Below are positions 50,371-63,659 of a stretch of DNA of 64,000 bases, one piece after another. The stretch's first letter is position 1. Each line of letters starts with the position of its first letter. Made by a program: the position numbers and the translations under genes. The notes under the pieces are model-generated. The model ran no database searches, had not been told where the DNA came from, and worked only from the letters and a program-made list of their open reading frames with translations. The stretch spans positions 27,266,923 through 27,330,922 of the forward strand of contig CP099847.1 in the NCBI GenBank assembly GCA_030062745.1. Reading direction: 5' to 3'. This stretch comes from Capitulum mitella. Taxonomy: Eukaryota; Arthropoda; Thecostraca; Pollicipedomorpha; Pollicipedidae.

Positions 50371-51944
50371 ATAAACACTTCTTTGTCTGCTTGGATGTCG
50401 ATGCGTTCTGTAGTTCATTGCTGAAATTTCGATCTCATGCATGAGAATAACATGGAATTGCAAGCAATTTACATCAATAAAAGCACAATTATTACAAAAA
50501 AAATGAAAAATAAGGTGGAAAAATCCTTAAAAACACCGTAATTTTCCTGTTACCTTTTCATAATGTTTTCACCTTTATCTGTCAGTAACGTAAAGTAACG
50601 TTTCCTTCACAGTTCTGAAAAGTGGTTGCATCATGCAGCAAAGCTTTCTGATGGCGTATAACCAGGTCTCTCTGCCACTCTCAAATCCCTCTGTTTCTTT
50701 ATACTAAAATTCTGCGGCTCTAAAACTCAAGACTGTCTCGACTGCATCAGCCTTACATCAGCCGGTTCTCGGAATCTTAAGACGATACGAAGCTCTTCAA
50801 TTGCTTAGAATGTTCGTATTGCGCCATGTCTGTACAACTACTACAACCGTCTGTAGGTTGTATAAAAAACAAGCCGCGCGTTGTCTCTCTCTCTCTGGGT
50901 ACGGCTGCGTGTCGAGTAGAAGCTCTCTGTATGCTACTCTGCGAAGCCCTCTGTCTTAGTGACCGTCTGAGTGCTACGAGTGGCAAGACGGTGTGGACGC
51001 GTGAAGCAACAGCTCTTAGTGCAACAGAGGAAGGACTGACTTAGACTTAACTTCGACTTTCACACAAGCGAGGTCGCCAACAGGCAAAAATGTCGCGCCA
51101 GGCAGAAAATCAATGCTGCATGGCGCATGCAGCGGAAGGTTGCAGTTCTTCGCCTGCCATTCCAAGTGCAGTTCAGAGCATTCTCAGCTGAGTTACTGGC
51201 CCGGCGCCACGTTCAAGTGAATTTGCCTGTAGGGAAATATCAGTGCCAGATGGGGAATTCTCAAAGGCTTTCTTCTGATCACAGCTTTCTAAAAGCCATT
51301 TGCACCATCTTTTGCACCCGTAATGCCCCAGTGCATTTTCCGTTCAGCAACTGTCGCCAGTCCAGTGGCGGATTCATCACCGAAGTCACCAGACTGATCC
51401 AAGCCACCCACTCACATGTGTTTACCGCAGCTTGTTAGTGCTGTATGCATCACAGAGAATTCGATACTCGCAAACCGAGTGACATTCATACGGAGCACGC
51501 GGACCTCGAGAAATGCGACCGGAGAGGAAGCTTAAAAGCCGAGGCAATGGACAAAGCTTCTGGGGGAGGGGGGCGGGGAGCCTGCCGCAGGTAAAGGACA
51601 CTGCCACTAGCAACAGGAGAGATGTTCTGCCGGGGCGGCCGAGGCACGACCGAAACTTCGCGTCGGTTCGCGTGCATCAGTCTGCCCGACAGAGTAACTG
51701 ACCGAGTGTTTAAACAATATTTCAAGGAAACCTGTGCGCTCGAGTGCGGCCAGGTGGTAGATTTGGGTTACACGGAAATCATAAATCCGCATTTACTTCC
51801 AGGTCTTTCGAAAGGCAGAAATGTTTGGACGAGAAAAAGAGAACTCTTAGTTACAGACGGAATCTTGAGTAGGTAACAGGCATTAAATTTTAAGATGAGC
51901 GCAAGAAAACGTTATATTTTTGCTGGGAAAAACTCATCCTTATT

Positions 51945-53212
51945 CCTGTGGGGCTTACGGGATGCGGTTCAGAACACCCTTCGCTTTTCTACCGCTTTTT
52001 CCAGGGTTTTTGAAACAGCCACACAAAACGCGGTGAGTTTTCCTCCCATTTCTTACGACGCATTGTGTTGAATTTTCATTACCGTATTCTCCCCAGGGGC
52101 GTAGCCAGGCCAAGTTTTTGGCAGACATCTCAGGCAATTTTTTTGCACCACTGAAGGCAAAAGTAAAATGGCTGCCAAAAATAGACATTTTAAGATTTCC
52201 ATAAGATTCTGAGAACAATATGAGACAATATTCCCTTTTTGCTTAGCTATGAGTGGAAAGTTAAGTAACTGGGCAAACAAAAAGAAACATTTTGTTAGTC
52301 TGAGATCACTTCATGAGGCCAGGTCAAAGTCAAAAGCCAAAATTCGGCCTTATATTCGAATTTTTCGATAATTTTCAAAATGTTCAGTCCAGGATATTGC
52401 TCACTAAGCGCCGTGTCCTCTAACCATGCTTCTAGTTTCACCCACATCGAGTCGAGTTACGGAGCTAAGACTTCGAATGTCTGCGTGACTACTCTATATC
52501 ACGACGGTCATAAATAGGACTTTTAGAAATACATCTCACTGGAATGATTGGGAACACTTTCAAGCGCTATGAAGTAAACTCAAGACCATTCCATATTATT
52601 CTGAGGTCATTTGAAGTGATTTAAGGTCAAAGTTGGTAAGATGATCTGATGAACACGCAACCATGACAATGCCCTTTTTTCATGTCCCTGGCGCCATTTA
52701 TGCCACCCTTACGTAAACATTGTAATACGACGTGTGCTTCTTAAGCATAACATCTAAAAGACAAAAATGTTCTCCAACTTTTCTGTTAATTTAGTTTTCT
52801 AAAAGTACTTCTCCCATTTTCCCACCTCTGTGAACGCATATGGATTTTATCGGATTCCAGATGTATGGGCCAATGCGAACAGCACCATCGATTACCTCTC
52901 GGTTCGTGCCAGCTGATCAAAATTCTCGATTCATGCCAGATGTCTCAAAAGTGGTTCATAAACAACGAAATTGCAACAATCAAAAGCTACCCCAGTTTCT
53001 GATTTTTGTCCCATGAATCTACCTGTTTCATGGTTCCCAGAGTTTCTTTTTACGAAAATACAGTTCACGTCGTGGCGATTTGACCGTTGTTTGTTGCAGT
53101 GAAATCGGACGGGTAATTCTCGAAATCTCAGGGAGAAGGGCCTAATAATCCCCCCCCCCACCTCTGAGACGGGGAAATGCGCCCTGGTGTTACCAGTACG
53201 GGAATAGGGTTA
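51945..53212 (-). mobile_element. Non-autonomous transposon, copy 2 (same family as 13328-14493)
   Basis: On the minus strand it starts near 53212 with AACCCTATTCCCG, followed by a G-run. It then repeats the order of copy 1: GAGATTTCGAGAATTACCCG, the CACGACGTGAACTGTATTTT block, GGCATGAATCGAGA, CAGGGACATGAAAAA, the TTTGACCTTAAAT segment, and near the far end TTTGGCAGACATC... and GCCTGGCTACGCCCCTGG. Ends are more decayed than in copy 1. Confidence 0.7.
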
Positions 53213-53689
53213 AGAAGGATTGTCATTCCTCTATGCATTTCTCGGTATGAGATCACTACAGCATAGTGGTGATTCATTTATTGTTTTTCTTAAGATATGG
53301 AATTATATATTTTCATGAATGAACTGTTCGGCCGATTCACGTTCCTTTTCAATGGCTGTTTACTTTGCAAGCACCAGACTGTTAGCTTGGTTACAACCTA
53401 AGACAACGGAAAATTGAAAATGAGACAACTTGATTTGAAGTCTGGGAAAATATCGGTGTCGTACATGCGTGAATGTGGTCATAAAGGTTGAGCAGTTTCG
53501 ACTACACACTACATTTATCTGAGAGGCGAAAAACGGTCGGCGGCTGATCGGCTTTCAGCGACAAGGAATGTGCCGGGTCAGTGTTCTAGGGACCGTATTT
53601 GTTGTTCCGCCCCACCCAGATCCAACGCTAAACTCCGCGCGTGTAAGGGAATGCGGCCAATTCGCCCCCTCCAACAAGTTCTATGATCG

Positions 53690-54760
53690 CAAATGTGGGG
53701 CAGGGTGCGCCTTCGTCGAAGGCTGTGGCGACGTGTGACAATCTCAGGACATGCGGGAACCGCGCCTCTCCACCGCGTAGACTACTGCGTTTCCTTCGAG
53801 GAATTTCATCCGTTTCGCCCGAAGAGCGACGCTGACCATTTCCAACAACCTCGCTGGCGAGTTCTATATGCGTCCACTGACGGTCTCCAGCTGTCCCGCC
53901 AGTGAGCGTCGTGAGTCCCCGCCGACGAGTTTCTCACGCTCGCACGAACAAGTTCCACGGTTCCGTTCGTCTCCGCCGACGAACTCCGTCTGCCCCGGAC
54001 GCCGAGGCCGCCCGGACCCGCCTGGATCCGCCCGGACCCGCCTGGACCCGGCCACCGGTCCGCGAGGCCGGGTCGCGCGCGTAGCCCGGGCGCAGTGGGC
54101 GGCCTCCCGCCCATCGGTAGCGCCGTCCGTTTGTGAATTATTGATTGGGACCGGGCCGCGGCGGAAGAACAGTGGTCGGCAGATGCGGTCCGCCTCAGAT
54201 CTGCCGAGCCGGCGCCGGCCGCGCTCAAACAGACCGCAGCTGAGAGGAACGGCAGCCGCCGGCTGAGCGCGGCGGGTAACGGAGTAACAACGTCCCTCCC
54301 GCGGACACACGGTCACGGCGTCACGACGTCCCCTTCCTCATACACACAGCCACGGCGTCACGACGTCACGGGTCCCTCCCGCAGATAGGCAGAGCCACGG
54401 AGCAATGGAGTCACGAGGTCCCTCCCTCAGATGCGCAGAGCCACGGAGCAATGGAGTCACGAGGTCCCTCCCTCAGATGCGCAGAGCCACGGAGCAATGG
54501 AGTCACGAGGTCCCTCCCTCAGATGCGCAGAGCCACGGAGCAATGGAGTCACGAGGTCCCTCCCTCAGATGCGCAAGCACAGGTCACGGCGTGGCAGAGT
54601 CCCCCTGCGGATCCGTAACCACGGGATCACGGAGTCGCAGAGTCCCCCACGCAGATGCTCAGTCACGGCGTCACGGTGTCGCAGGATCCAGTGGCCGCGC
54701 AAGACCAGGGGCTGAAGCGCCGCAAACTTCGGGCGTTACGAAATCGAGAGCGTGCTGTCG
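53690..54760. repeat. GC-rich block including a 46 bp minisatellite (54384-54575)
   Basis: About four near-identical copies of a 46 bp unit starting ATGCGCAGAGCCACGGAGCA, with decayed CACGGCGTCACGACGTC units on both sides. A 20 bp doublet (CCGCCCGGACCCGCCTGGAT) lies at 54007-54050. Frames across the array cycle with a 46-residue period and are not a gene. Confidence 0.88.
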
Positions 54761-55619
54761 CTGAGACCGTCACTGCGACAGCTGCCGGGGTATTACGCCA
54801 CGGCTTAATTACGTGAAACAGCCGAACATCCTTAGACTTGTCCGACTCTGTTCTGTTCCAGTTTGGCTGAACTTGTTTGGAATGAATTTGTCTGAGGGAA
54901 GCGGGCAGCTCCTCCGCGGGGACTTGAAGCCATAGCCACGCGCCGATACAGGACCGTCAGCAGGTCAGCTCCTTTTGGACCGGGGTCTTTTCTGGTGGCC
55001 ATTTGCTCGGGGTTCTCCCGCTGGTCTTAAAGCTCCACCCGGCTACGCTGAGGACAGAGCCTCGATCTTGGCTGCTGGGCATCACGATTCGCGCTGTGGG
55101 AGAACCGTGATTACGCTGAGCAAGAAGCGATCTGACAGCGACCGGAGGGCGTGGATAACAGCTCTTGCCTTCAGGGGCAGCACTGGGGCCTCAAACATGG
55201 GTAAAAAGTTACAAAAATACCCGGGTATTGCCTCGTTTCTTAAAATGGTATCTTCGTCAGCTACCTCATCATTCTAGTGTCCCACATGGCGCTACCGCCG
55301 GCTATATTTCAATGTTTTGATCGCTATGTTTTTCCTCAACAACACCGTTTCAGCGATTTCGATAGACATCTATAACCTTAAACTGGCGTTAAAGTTCCTT
55401 GTACTGCACGTGTTCACAGTTCGTCAAGCTGCACGCCATGTAGAGCCATCAGTCGTGACGGTGTTTGACACGGACCTGTTCGGCTCACTTAATACCCGCC
55501 AGTACAGCGGGGGTGCAACCCCCGTGATATTTTTCGCAAGTTGCACAAGAACAACTGCTCCGATCACTCTGAAATTTTGTATAACTAATTGCTGAGCCCT
55601 TTTACGCATTGGCCGAAAA

Positions 55620-56300
55620 CTTGGGGTCAGTGCCTTGACGTCACTGACCTACAGCCTGGTTCTCGAGGGCATTCTATGGAGAAATTACGTTACGGCAATT
55701 GTCTTCGTCGGTTAGCAAATGTTTTAGGCATTTTACAATACCCAGTCTTACTAGACCTTATAAATGAGTGTACCCCAAGGTGTCAGTGGTCTTTGCACTG
55801 TACGCATTATTTGAGTCAAAGTCATCTTAGGTCAAAATCTTAAACTGAGGTCACTAACTTTTTATTTTTTATTGACCTCAGAGATGTAACGATGTAATCA
55901 AAGACGCTAATTTGCTTGCAAAGATTAGTTTGAGCGTTTTAACGTTAAAAGTCATTTTGGACGCCTTCAAGACATGCTATAGGTTACGTTCTATAGAATC
56001 TATTAAAAACCAGAATCCAGTTATATGACCCCATTTGAGGTCATTTGCAAGATCACTGTTTGACCTAAAACGGTCCATGACGGTGTCATCGTGTGGCCAA
56101 AAGACACACGAGGACGCTATATGACACACAATATCTTGATACACGCTAATTATTGTTCCTTCGCTCAAACACGTCAGGTTTGGAAATGGCTGGGGGGAGT
56201 CGTGCCTCCTGTACGGTCGAAGGTGGCCAAATAGCCAATACTGGCGAGGGTTAAAAGCGAACCGAATGGGGTAGAACTCTAACATGCCTGCCAATTTGTT
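55620..56300 (+). repeat. Dispersed repeat, copy 2 (same family as 41760-42340)
   Basis: Same blocks in the same order as copy 1. It also contains several AGGTCA-type motifs (GAGGTCACT, TTGACCTCA). A third, weaker inverted relative may lie near 62040-62160 (AGGTTTGGAAATGGCT on the minus strand). Confidence 0.6.
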
Positions 56301-57699
56301 TGCAACGTGTTCCATGGAAGGTGGGGATTTGTTTGGTTTTGCCACACGTAGAACTTGGTGTAACCAATTACCGAGTGACTGTTTTCCCGCGCTGAAGAAC
56401 TCAATCGCCTTCTTCACGCCTGACCTCCATTGACAGCAGGTTGTCCCAATACTCTAGCAATTCACAAATATCGCAACACAAGACCAACATGGATTTTACA
56501 GGAAAATGCCGGTTGACATGTGCCATCCTAATCAAAGCGTCGCTCTTCCCGTTATGGCGCCGTCTGTTGGTTTAAATGGTATCGTTCGGGCGACTTTAAT
56601 CTTCTAGATGTAGGCATATAAATATTTGTGATGTGTATCAAACATAAATATTATATCACTGCGACCACGTCACCTAAGAATATCATCGCCTGAAAATAAA
56701 ATAATGCAGCAGTTACTAGTTCAAACACTTTAAGACAAATAAAGATGTTAAGTTGGTGATGCGAGTAAGTGCAAAGCGACACAAGGCCAGTTGCATTCAG
56801 CATCAAGTGAGTGGAAAACTAATTGTTTATATAACTATTAAGCAAGATAAGCAAGATGCAAAAAAATTCCTCATTAAATGGTTTCCAAACCGAAGAATAC
56901 AAAGACAAGAGATAAACGTGAAGCAGTTCAGGATTTTGCCTCATGGTTATTTTAAATAACGAATGCTTTACCAAAATGACCAACAGCAAAGCAAAACCTT
57001 TCGGAGCGTAAAAAATGTGATTGTTCAAAAATGTCTACAAAAATTGGTCTTCAGACAAATCTCTTTTATATATATCATGTTTCCCATTGTCAGTGGGTTC
57101 TAGCTGTGCTCTTGTCCACTGAAAACAACTTGCGAAATTCAAGCCACATGTGGGAAGAGAGATTCATGAACCAAATGTGCAACATAACTACCGGTCGAAA
57201 CCTAAAAATTAGGGTTGACGGTTAAAGTTCCTTTCGAATGACATTGTTGGACGACGACCAGTTTATTGGAGTGAGGTCCACGGCATAAAACCAACTTTGC
57301 GCACGACGATTCATCGCCGAGCTAGACAGACAAAACATGTCTTTTTGCGCCAAAATTGGGTTGAGATTGCCTAGAATGCGCTCGCAACAGATTACTAGCA
57401 CCGCAGAGCCAGTTTTTCGCTCCACGTAATCAACTCACGCCAGGGGGTCCCATCATAAGATGGAGCAGCCGATGGTGTCTTACAGACCGCGGGATCAAAT
57501 CGATAAAATCCACAAAAAGCCAGCTGACCCTTTTCCGGTAGTCTTTAATCGATACGCTTCGAATTCAAGTGCGACTTCGGCACGACTGAACAACTCTCGC
57601 TTCAAAGTCGACGCACAGAAATCAACCTGTCTTTGCGCACCGCCCATGATCCTATTCTCTTCTTTTACCTCTGTCACCCGGCCCACCCTTTGAATGTGG

Positions 57700-57953
57700 T
57701 GGAGACGCCTGGTCCACCCTCTGGACGCTACAGAGACACCTGGTTTACCTTCTGGACGTTACAGAGATGCCTGGTCCATCCCCTGGACGTTACAGAGATG
57801 CCTAGCCCGCTCTCTGGACGTTACAGAGACGCCTGGCCCACCCTCTGGACGTTACAGAGATATGTCCGCCCTCTGGACGTTACAGAGACTCCAGGGCTAC
57901 CCTCTGGACGTTGCTGAGACGCTGGGCCGCCGTTTGGACTTGACAGAGACGCC
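57700..57953. repeat. Minisatellite, 31 bp unit, about 8 copies
   Basis: Unit CTCTGGACGTTACAGAGAC plus GCCTGGCCCACC, moderately diverged, with one shortened copy near 57860. Confidence 0.9.
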
Positions 57954-58029
57954 GACAGAACGCGACAAAAACGCCAGAGTCCGGCTGGCATTATCCTCGG
58001 GTCGGACCGGGACTCTACAGAGTCTGCTG

Positions 58030-58181
58030 GAGAGGAAGAGAGAGCGGGGGAGAGGGAGAGAAGGAGAGAGAGGGAGAGAGAGAAAGAAAGAGGGGCATAG
58101 AGAGAAAGAGAGAGGGGAAGAGGGGGAGAGGGGAAGAGAGGGTGAGAGAGGGGGAGGTAGAGAGAGAGAGAGAGGGAGGGA
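58030..58181. repeat. (GA)n-rich purine tract
   Basis: About 150 bases of GAGAGGGAGA-type sequence directly after the 31 bp array and before another CpG-rich segment (to about 58400). Confidence 0.92.
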
Positions 58182-60468
58182 TGCTGCGCTCGCCGATTTC
58201 CCGACGGGAGCATTTGTCGGCGGCCGCGGCCCGCGCCGGTCAGTGGCAGGGGTTTAGCGAGCCCGCCGGGTCTCGCTGCCCCACGAGCGCCGTCCGGCCG
58301 GCCGACCGCCAGAACCTCGCCAGGACGCCGAGCTGTGACTGAGGCCTGTCGTCCTGGGGGAGGGGGTCGTGCGGCGCCGGCCGAGAGCAGTGTGGAGATT
58401 GGAAGACGGTGCAACCATTCGGCTCGCCAGCAGACCGGGCGGATCTCCTTGGTCGGGAATTTTTGTAAATCGACATTTTTGTGTAGCGCCTATATGCCCC
58501 CGCCCACCAGGTTTGGTTATATGTACTACACAAAATGAGCGTCATTATGGATATATAAGTGCATTAAACTCACATCATGACATGGTTAATAGCCTTATAT
58601 AGAGGGTTGAGAAGAAAAAGAAGGCCGTTGGAGTTCTGCACCGTAGACACCTCAACCAATCCTTATATTTCTGCGGTAACTTTCAAATTTGGCCATTGTA
58701 ATAGTGATGCCATCTACAGTATGAGCTTCGAGCCTGTGCTGTGTGCAGTAAGCACAGTTTGAAATAACTGGGTTTCCTATTTAACTGCAGGCGCTACTGT
58801 TTTTTTTTTGTTTGTCTTGCGTCAAGCGTCCGCGAAACATTTCGACGCTGGTCGCGGGGCGTTTCGTTTGCAATCGAATCAGATAGCCTTAAAAATCACC
58901 TGCACAGGAGAGGAAGAAATCCTGGCCACCTAATGCAACGCCCTCTGCTGTATGCCTCAGCAAAGGGCCTCTGTTCCGGCGGCACGTTTCGGTCGGGGTG
59001 ACTCGTCGGGAAAACGGAGCAGCTGGGCTCGAAAGGTATCGTGTCGATCTTTCAGAATGCCTTGTGTATTAATGTCACCACATCGGACGAGTCCGTCTTA
59101 CCTCCGTCACAACGAAAGATCTGCTGCGAGGATTTCAAACAATTGACGACGTCGGTACGTTGCAAATCGGCCGGGCCGACCTTTCTGCAGTAGATTTCGC
59201 CCGACACTTCCGTCTTGACCCTGCTCGGAATAGCACCAGGAATTTAAAGTTTCAGCTGGGAGTGGACTGGTCTAAACTTACATTTAATTTCATTAAAATC
59301 CGCCCATAGCCAGGTGGCCAGGAACTCCGGAGCTTGCACCCTTAACTAGATTATATTTGTGTATTACAAGTTATGGGGAGTCGGCATGGAGAGTGAGATG
59401 GGTCTTGTTAAATGATTCCCGAATTCATCACGCAGACAGCTGGAAACATTTTTAAAATTACCACTGTCAAAATAATTACTTTATAGATGGATTGGGCCCT
59501 AATGCATCATAAACTTGCAAATTATGAGCATATTTGAACTCTGGATTAACGTCTACACATACAAATGCTGGGAGTTGTTTGCACTCCATTTTAAGAACGT
59601 TGGCAAATGAAAATCTAGTGGGAGAGTAAAGTACAGATTCACATTCAAAAAGAGTAATTTATCCTAGCCGACCTTTTAGAAGTGATCTTAGTTGGCTCTA
59701 GAAATGCCGTTGGCCATATTTCAACACCCTGTTTTCTGGGAAATGCCTACATCCACCGCCAAATGCATTACATAAAAAACGTGAAAATATTTGTTTTCCT
59801 ATTCTGCAAACGCTCATTGGCTTTCACACACGCATGACGTCATAAAACAGCTTACAGTAAGTCACGGTTAAATGAGACAGAGAAGAAATTCTCGAGATTG
59901 TTTTGGAACTTACACATATAGGATTTTCAAGTAAACTGCATGTTACAAATCGACTTCTTGTACTAGGAACTCAAACTTCGTAAATGCAGCTCCGAAAACA
60001 CCCGTACGAGGAGGAGCACCCACTTCAAGGGTACAGTCCCTATCTGATCTCATCAGTTTAAGTTATGCGAAGACCGGAAAAACACTTCACCTTCAAACTA
60101 GTTAGTTTGTGAGGGTGTGGGCGTTCGCTAAACCAACTGGATTGCTCGCTTCGTAACGGCGTGTGCGACATGACCCTCGTCATTTCCCCTGATAGGTTTC
60201 CTGGATCGACCGCTACCGCTTCTTTAGTGCGTCAAGCACCCACGGCCCGCATCATGACCCTATGCAGCACCTGCCAGCAAGCCACGAAGGCTTCGCGAAC
60301 CTTACGAAGGATTTCAAAAGCATCTGCTGCGTTCATCAGATGGAAAATAGGCTGGCCGTACCGCACTACACAGAAGTATGGCGGAACAGCCTACCTAGAC
60401 TGGCCATAGGCCACGAGCCGTCATTTGTCGTGCCAGATGATTCCGAGTCAGGGGCGGAGGTTCCTGTT

Positions 60469-60531
60469 GGCCCCATCAACTTTGGTTTTGGCCCCACCAA
60501 CATGGGTTTTGGTCCCACAGACTTTGGCTCA
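60469..60531 (+). repeat. Three 21 bp tandem units, in frame with a short ORF
   Basis: GGCCCCATCAACTTTGGTTTT, then GGCCCCACCAACATGGG..., then GGTCCCACAGACTTTGGC.... In the 94-codon frame 60262-60546 they read as a heptad G-P-x-N/D-x-G-F. GGCTTTGGCCCCACCAAC recurs at about 63283-63300, again in a frame reading GFGPTN. I do not recognise the protein, and coding status is unproven. Confidence 0.5.
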
Positions 60532-61407
60532 GCCGAATGCGTCTGAACAATAAAACTACATATGTAAGTGCAATGTCATGTTTACATTACATGATTACCA
60601 TCAATATCATGATAAGCATGAAGGTAATTGGAGGACTTGTTTATGTCTTCTTGGCTCAGATGTTTGTTGCACATGAATGCCAACTGTAATTAAATAACAA
60701 CATGCCGTTCTTGCTAAAAAAAGTTGGTCTCTGTTGACTAAAAAGATACTAATTTTTTATCAACAGCTGTACGTGTGAGTGTCATAATAGTATAACCTGG
60801 CACCACGCGCGGGTGTCAAACAGGGTTCCTAATTCCCTCGGTTTTTCTTGAATAACTTCTGAACCGTTGAAGTCAGCTCAATCAGTTTTTTAGCACGTGT
60901 TCATCGAACAGCTTTACATATTTTGACATCAAAACCACTTCCGTGGTAGGTTGGGTCATGGAGGTATCACTTCATACGTGAACCCTTGCATGCCCGTTTT
61001 CGCCTCTTCGGGACGGTGTTCCGAAAATGCCTCGCTTTTTTATAATATTCGCGGATATAATGCATCAATGATTTGGATTTGTGTAGGGCATAGTCCCTAA
61101 AAGGATATACAACCGTGACACGTCAACTTTAGAACTCATATTAGGTTACATGCATGATGACAGTTGGACTGATTTGCATCGTGAATGATAGAAGTGGATG
61201 CCGCTGACCTTCCCCATCGTTCATGTCAGACAAGCAAATCTATATCCGTCTTTTAGCAAGGTTCGCCAAATGCAACGCGAGGTCATGTTAGGTCACGTCA
61301 TAGGTAAATGTCAAAACGAAATGAAATGCAACATTGTCTGTGGAAGACAGTTGAGTAGTAGCAGAGAGTTATTATTGTTCCTAGTCAGGAAAGGAAAAAA
61401 ATGACTA

Positions 61408-61730
61408 TCTGTCTCAGTCTGGCTTGACCTTGACCCGATAAAGAGCAGACATTGAGGATTTGACTATCACGTAATGCCATTCCGTCTGTCCTTGATGCAG
61501 TTAAAAATTCCGGCGAGTAATTTTTTGCTCTTTGTCCGGAAGAGTAATGCAACCTTATCTGAGCTGACCTAGACTGACCTTGACTAGACGAAAAATAGGT
61601 AATGCAATACTGATCATCAGAAGGCTTCACTTCAGTCGTCTTTGTCACGTGGGTCAAAACGGCTGAGAGTAAACATCGATCTTTATGTAAATAAGATCAT
61701 TATTTCGGCTGACGTAAATTGACCTTGACC
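61408..61730. repeat. Three diverged ~147 bp units, each with TGACCTTGA
   Basis: TGACCTTGAC at 61425, 61575 and 61720, each preceded by CTGRCxTxxA-like sequence and followed by weakly similar sequence. The spacing and motif match those at 391-850 (opposite orientation). Confidence 0.6.
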
Positions 61731-63659
61731 CGGAATTTTTTACATTTTTGCGTGCTTCTGATGCAGGGGATCGCGACCTTTCGTTTGATGCCCAGTTGAA
61801 CGCTCTAAGACCAGTATTGCTGATGATATGATGTACAAGCCACTGCCAGTTTTTTCCGACCTTGTGTTTTGCGTTTGACGTCACCTATGACGTCACCAGT
61901 CATGTGACCAAGCCTAACATATTTTCGGAATTGCAAGACTCAGGGCTGTCAAATGGTGGTAGACCGGTTCAGATCCGATTTTTAGATCCCAAGATAACAA
62001 GGAGGTGCCTTCTTTTACACCCCCCATGCGGTTGCGGGTACAAAAATACGTCAGGTGGTGCCGTGTTAATATGGAACAAATCATGGACCAGTATTTGGTG
62101 TCCATCATAATAGTGAGGTCAGGGGTATGTGAGTTTAGCCATTTCCAAACCTGTCGTAATTTATGAAAAAACTGGTGCCCACTTGACCACACATTTTTAC
62201 TACAGGCAAAAACCTTAAAGGTACACGAGGACAAATCTGGATACCTCTTCCGTTTCTTTTAAGTGGATCACATTCATTCTCCAGTACCATCACTGGCCAT
62301 ACATTTTTATTGCATAAGCTAAAAAACAAGTTATCCAGACCAATGCTGAAACAATTATTGGTTCTCAAGATCCTAGACATAAAACATGTAACTAGGAATG
62401 TAATTTTCAAGAGCTATGGCCTGCGACTGTCGTACTCTGAAGCAGCTAGCTGTGGGAACGCATGAGGCACAGAGGACGTGATTATGGCTACACTATCGAA
62501 CTGCTTATCTCACTGAGCTATGTAGTAAATACCTTACGCTCTCTTATTATTCAAACCTGTCCGCCATGTTTCCTGAAACCTAACCAGACTATTTTCAAGA
62601 TCCGAGACCGAACAAGCATTGCTAACTCGTTGTTCAACATGCAATAAGAATTTTGACAACATAACTGAGCGTTGAGCGCCATTTTGAGGGCAAGCTCATG
62701 GCTGTTAATTGCCACCCATAATAAAGCACATGGCTCAGCCAGCATATCTGATAAAACAACTTAATCATATTTGAAACAATAATGCTTAATTAAAGCAAAA
62801 CATTAAGAGACTTATTTAAAAACAAAAAAGCAAATATCACAAAACATGCCAGTTTCCCGCATTAATAGCGCAGATGATGCGACATATGCGCCAGTGCCTC
62901 TAAATGTGGGTGCTGTTGACCTTACTACGTTTTTTATGTTAATTTTCCTGTCAAGAGAACGGCCTTGTACTAGGATGGGGGAGGTGGGCGATCTAGTGTT
63001 TATCTACCTGATGTTAAACGTTATCTTTTACTAATGTTATTTTGTTCAATGCACACCTGCCCAGGCGCAAGGATAAGAACGGCAATGAGATGAAAGATCA
63101 TCAGCCTCTGAAACTGTTTTGACATTTACGGTTAGGTATATTAGGATTTTAAAACCTAGCATCAGCAATTATTTATCATAAAAGTGCTCGGGTCGCTAAA
63201 ACAGAGGGGCCAAAATCTGACGCGGAAAATATTGCGGGGGTTCGGGTTGACCGCTGGTGACAGTCTGTCTTCGACAAAACCCGGCTTTGGCCCCACCAAC
63301 ATTTTTAAAGAAGCTCCACACATGCTCCGAAGGCTTCTTTTCGACAAAACAGTGATGAGTGGATCTCAAGAAGGAATCCTTAACAAAAAAAGGCATGATG
63401 AGGACTCTGCTTCTTCAGAATAAGCCGATCTAAATTTACAATTTTCAAAATGAATGTGTCGTCTGATTAATCCCCAATCTTTACGAAAACTGATAAAACA
63501 ATTTTAAAACCCGACAGAAACGTTAACGTACGTTGACAATCCTAATGTTGCCAGCATCTGTTTATGACTACGACGTTTCAGCCAGAAATGAAAAGGCGCC
63601 AGAAATAGCCGATCAGGACTTATCAGTCCACCGCACCAAATTACTCCCGGGATCCCGTT

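Noticed and set aside
59070..59130. Hammerhead-ribozyme-like core (CGGACGAGTCCGTC ... ACGAAAG)
   Set aside because: The conserved U of CUGANGA is G, and no stem II can form directly before GAAA.
62460..62530. Minus-strand tRNA-like D-arm (TAGCTCAGTGAGATAAGC)
   Set aside because: T-arm and acceptor stem cannot be found at the right distance.
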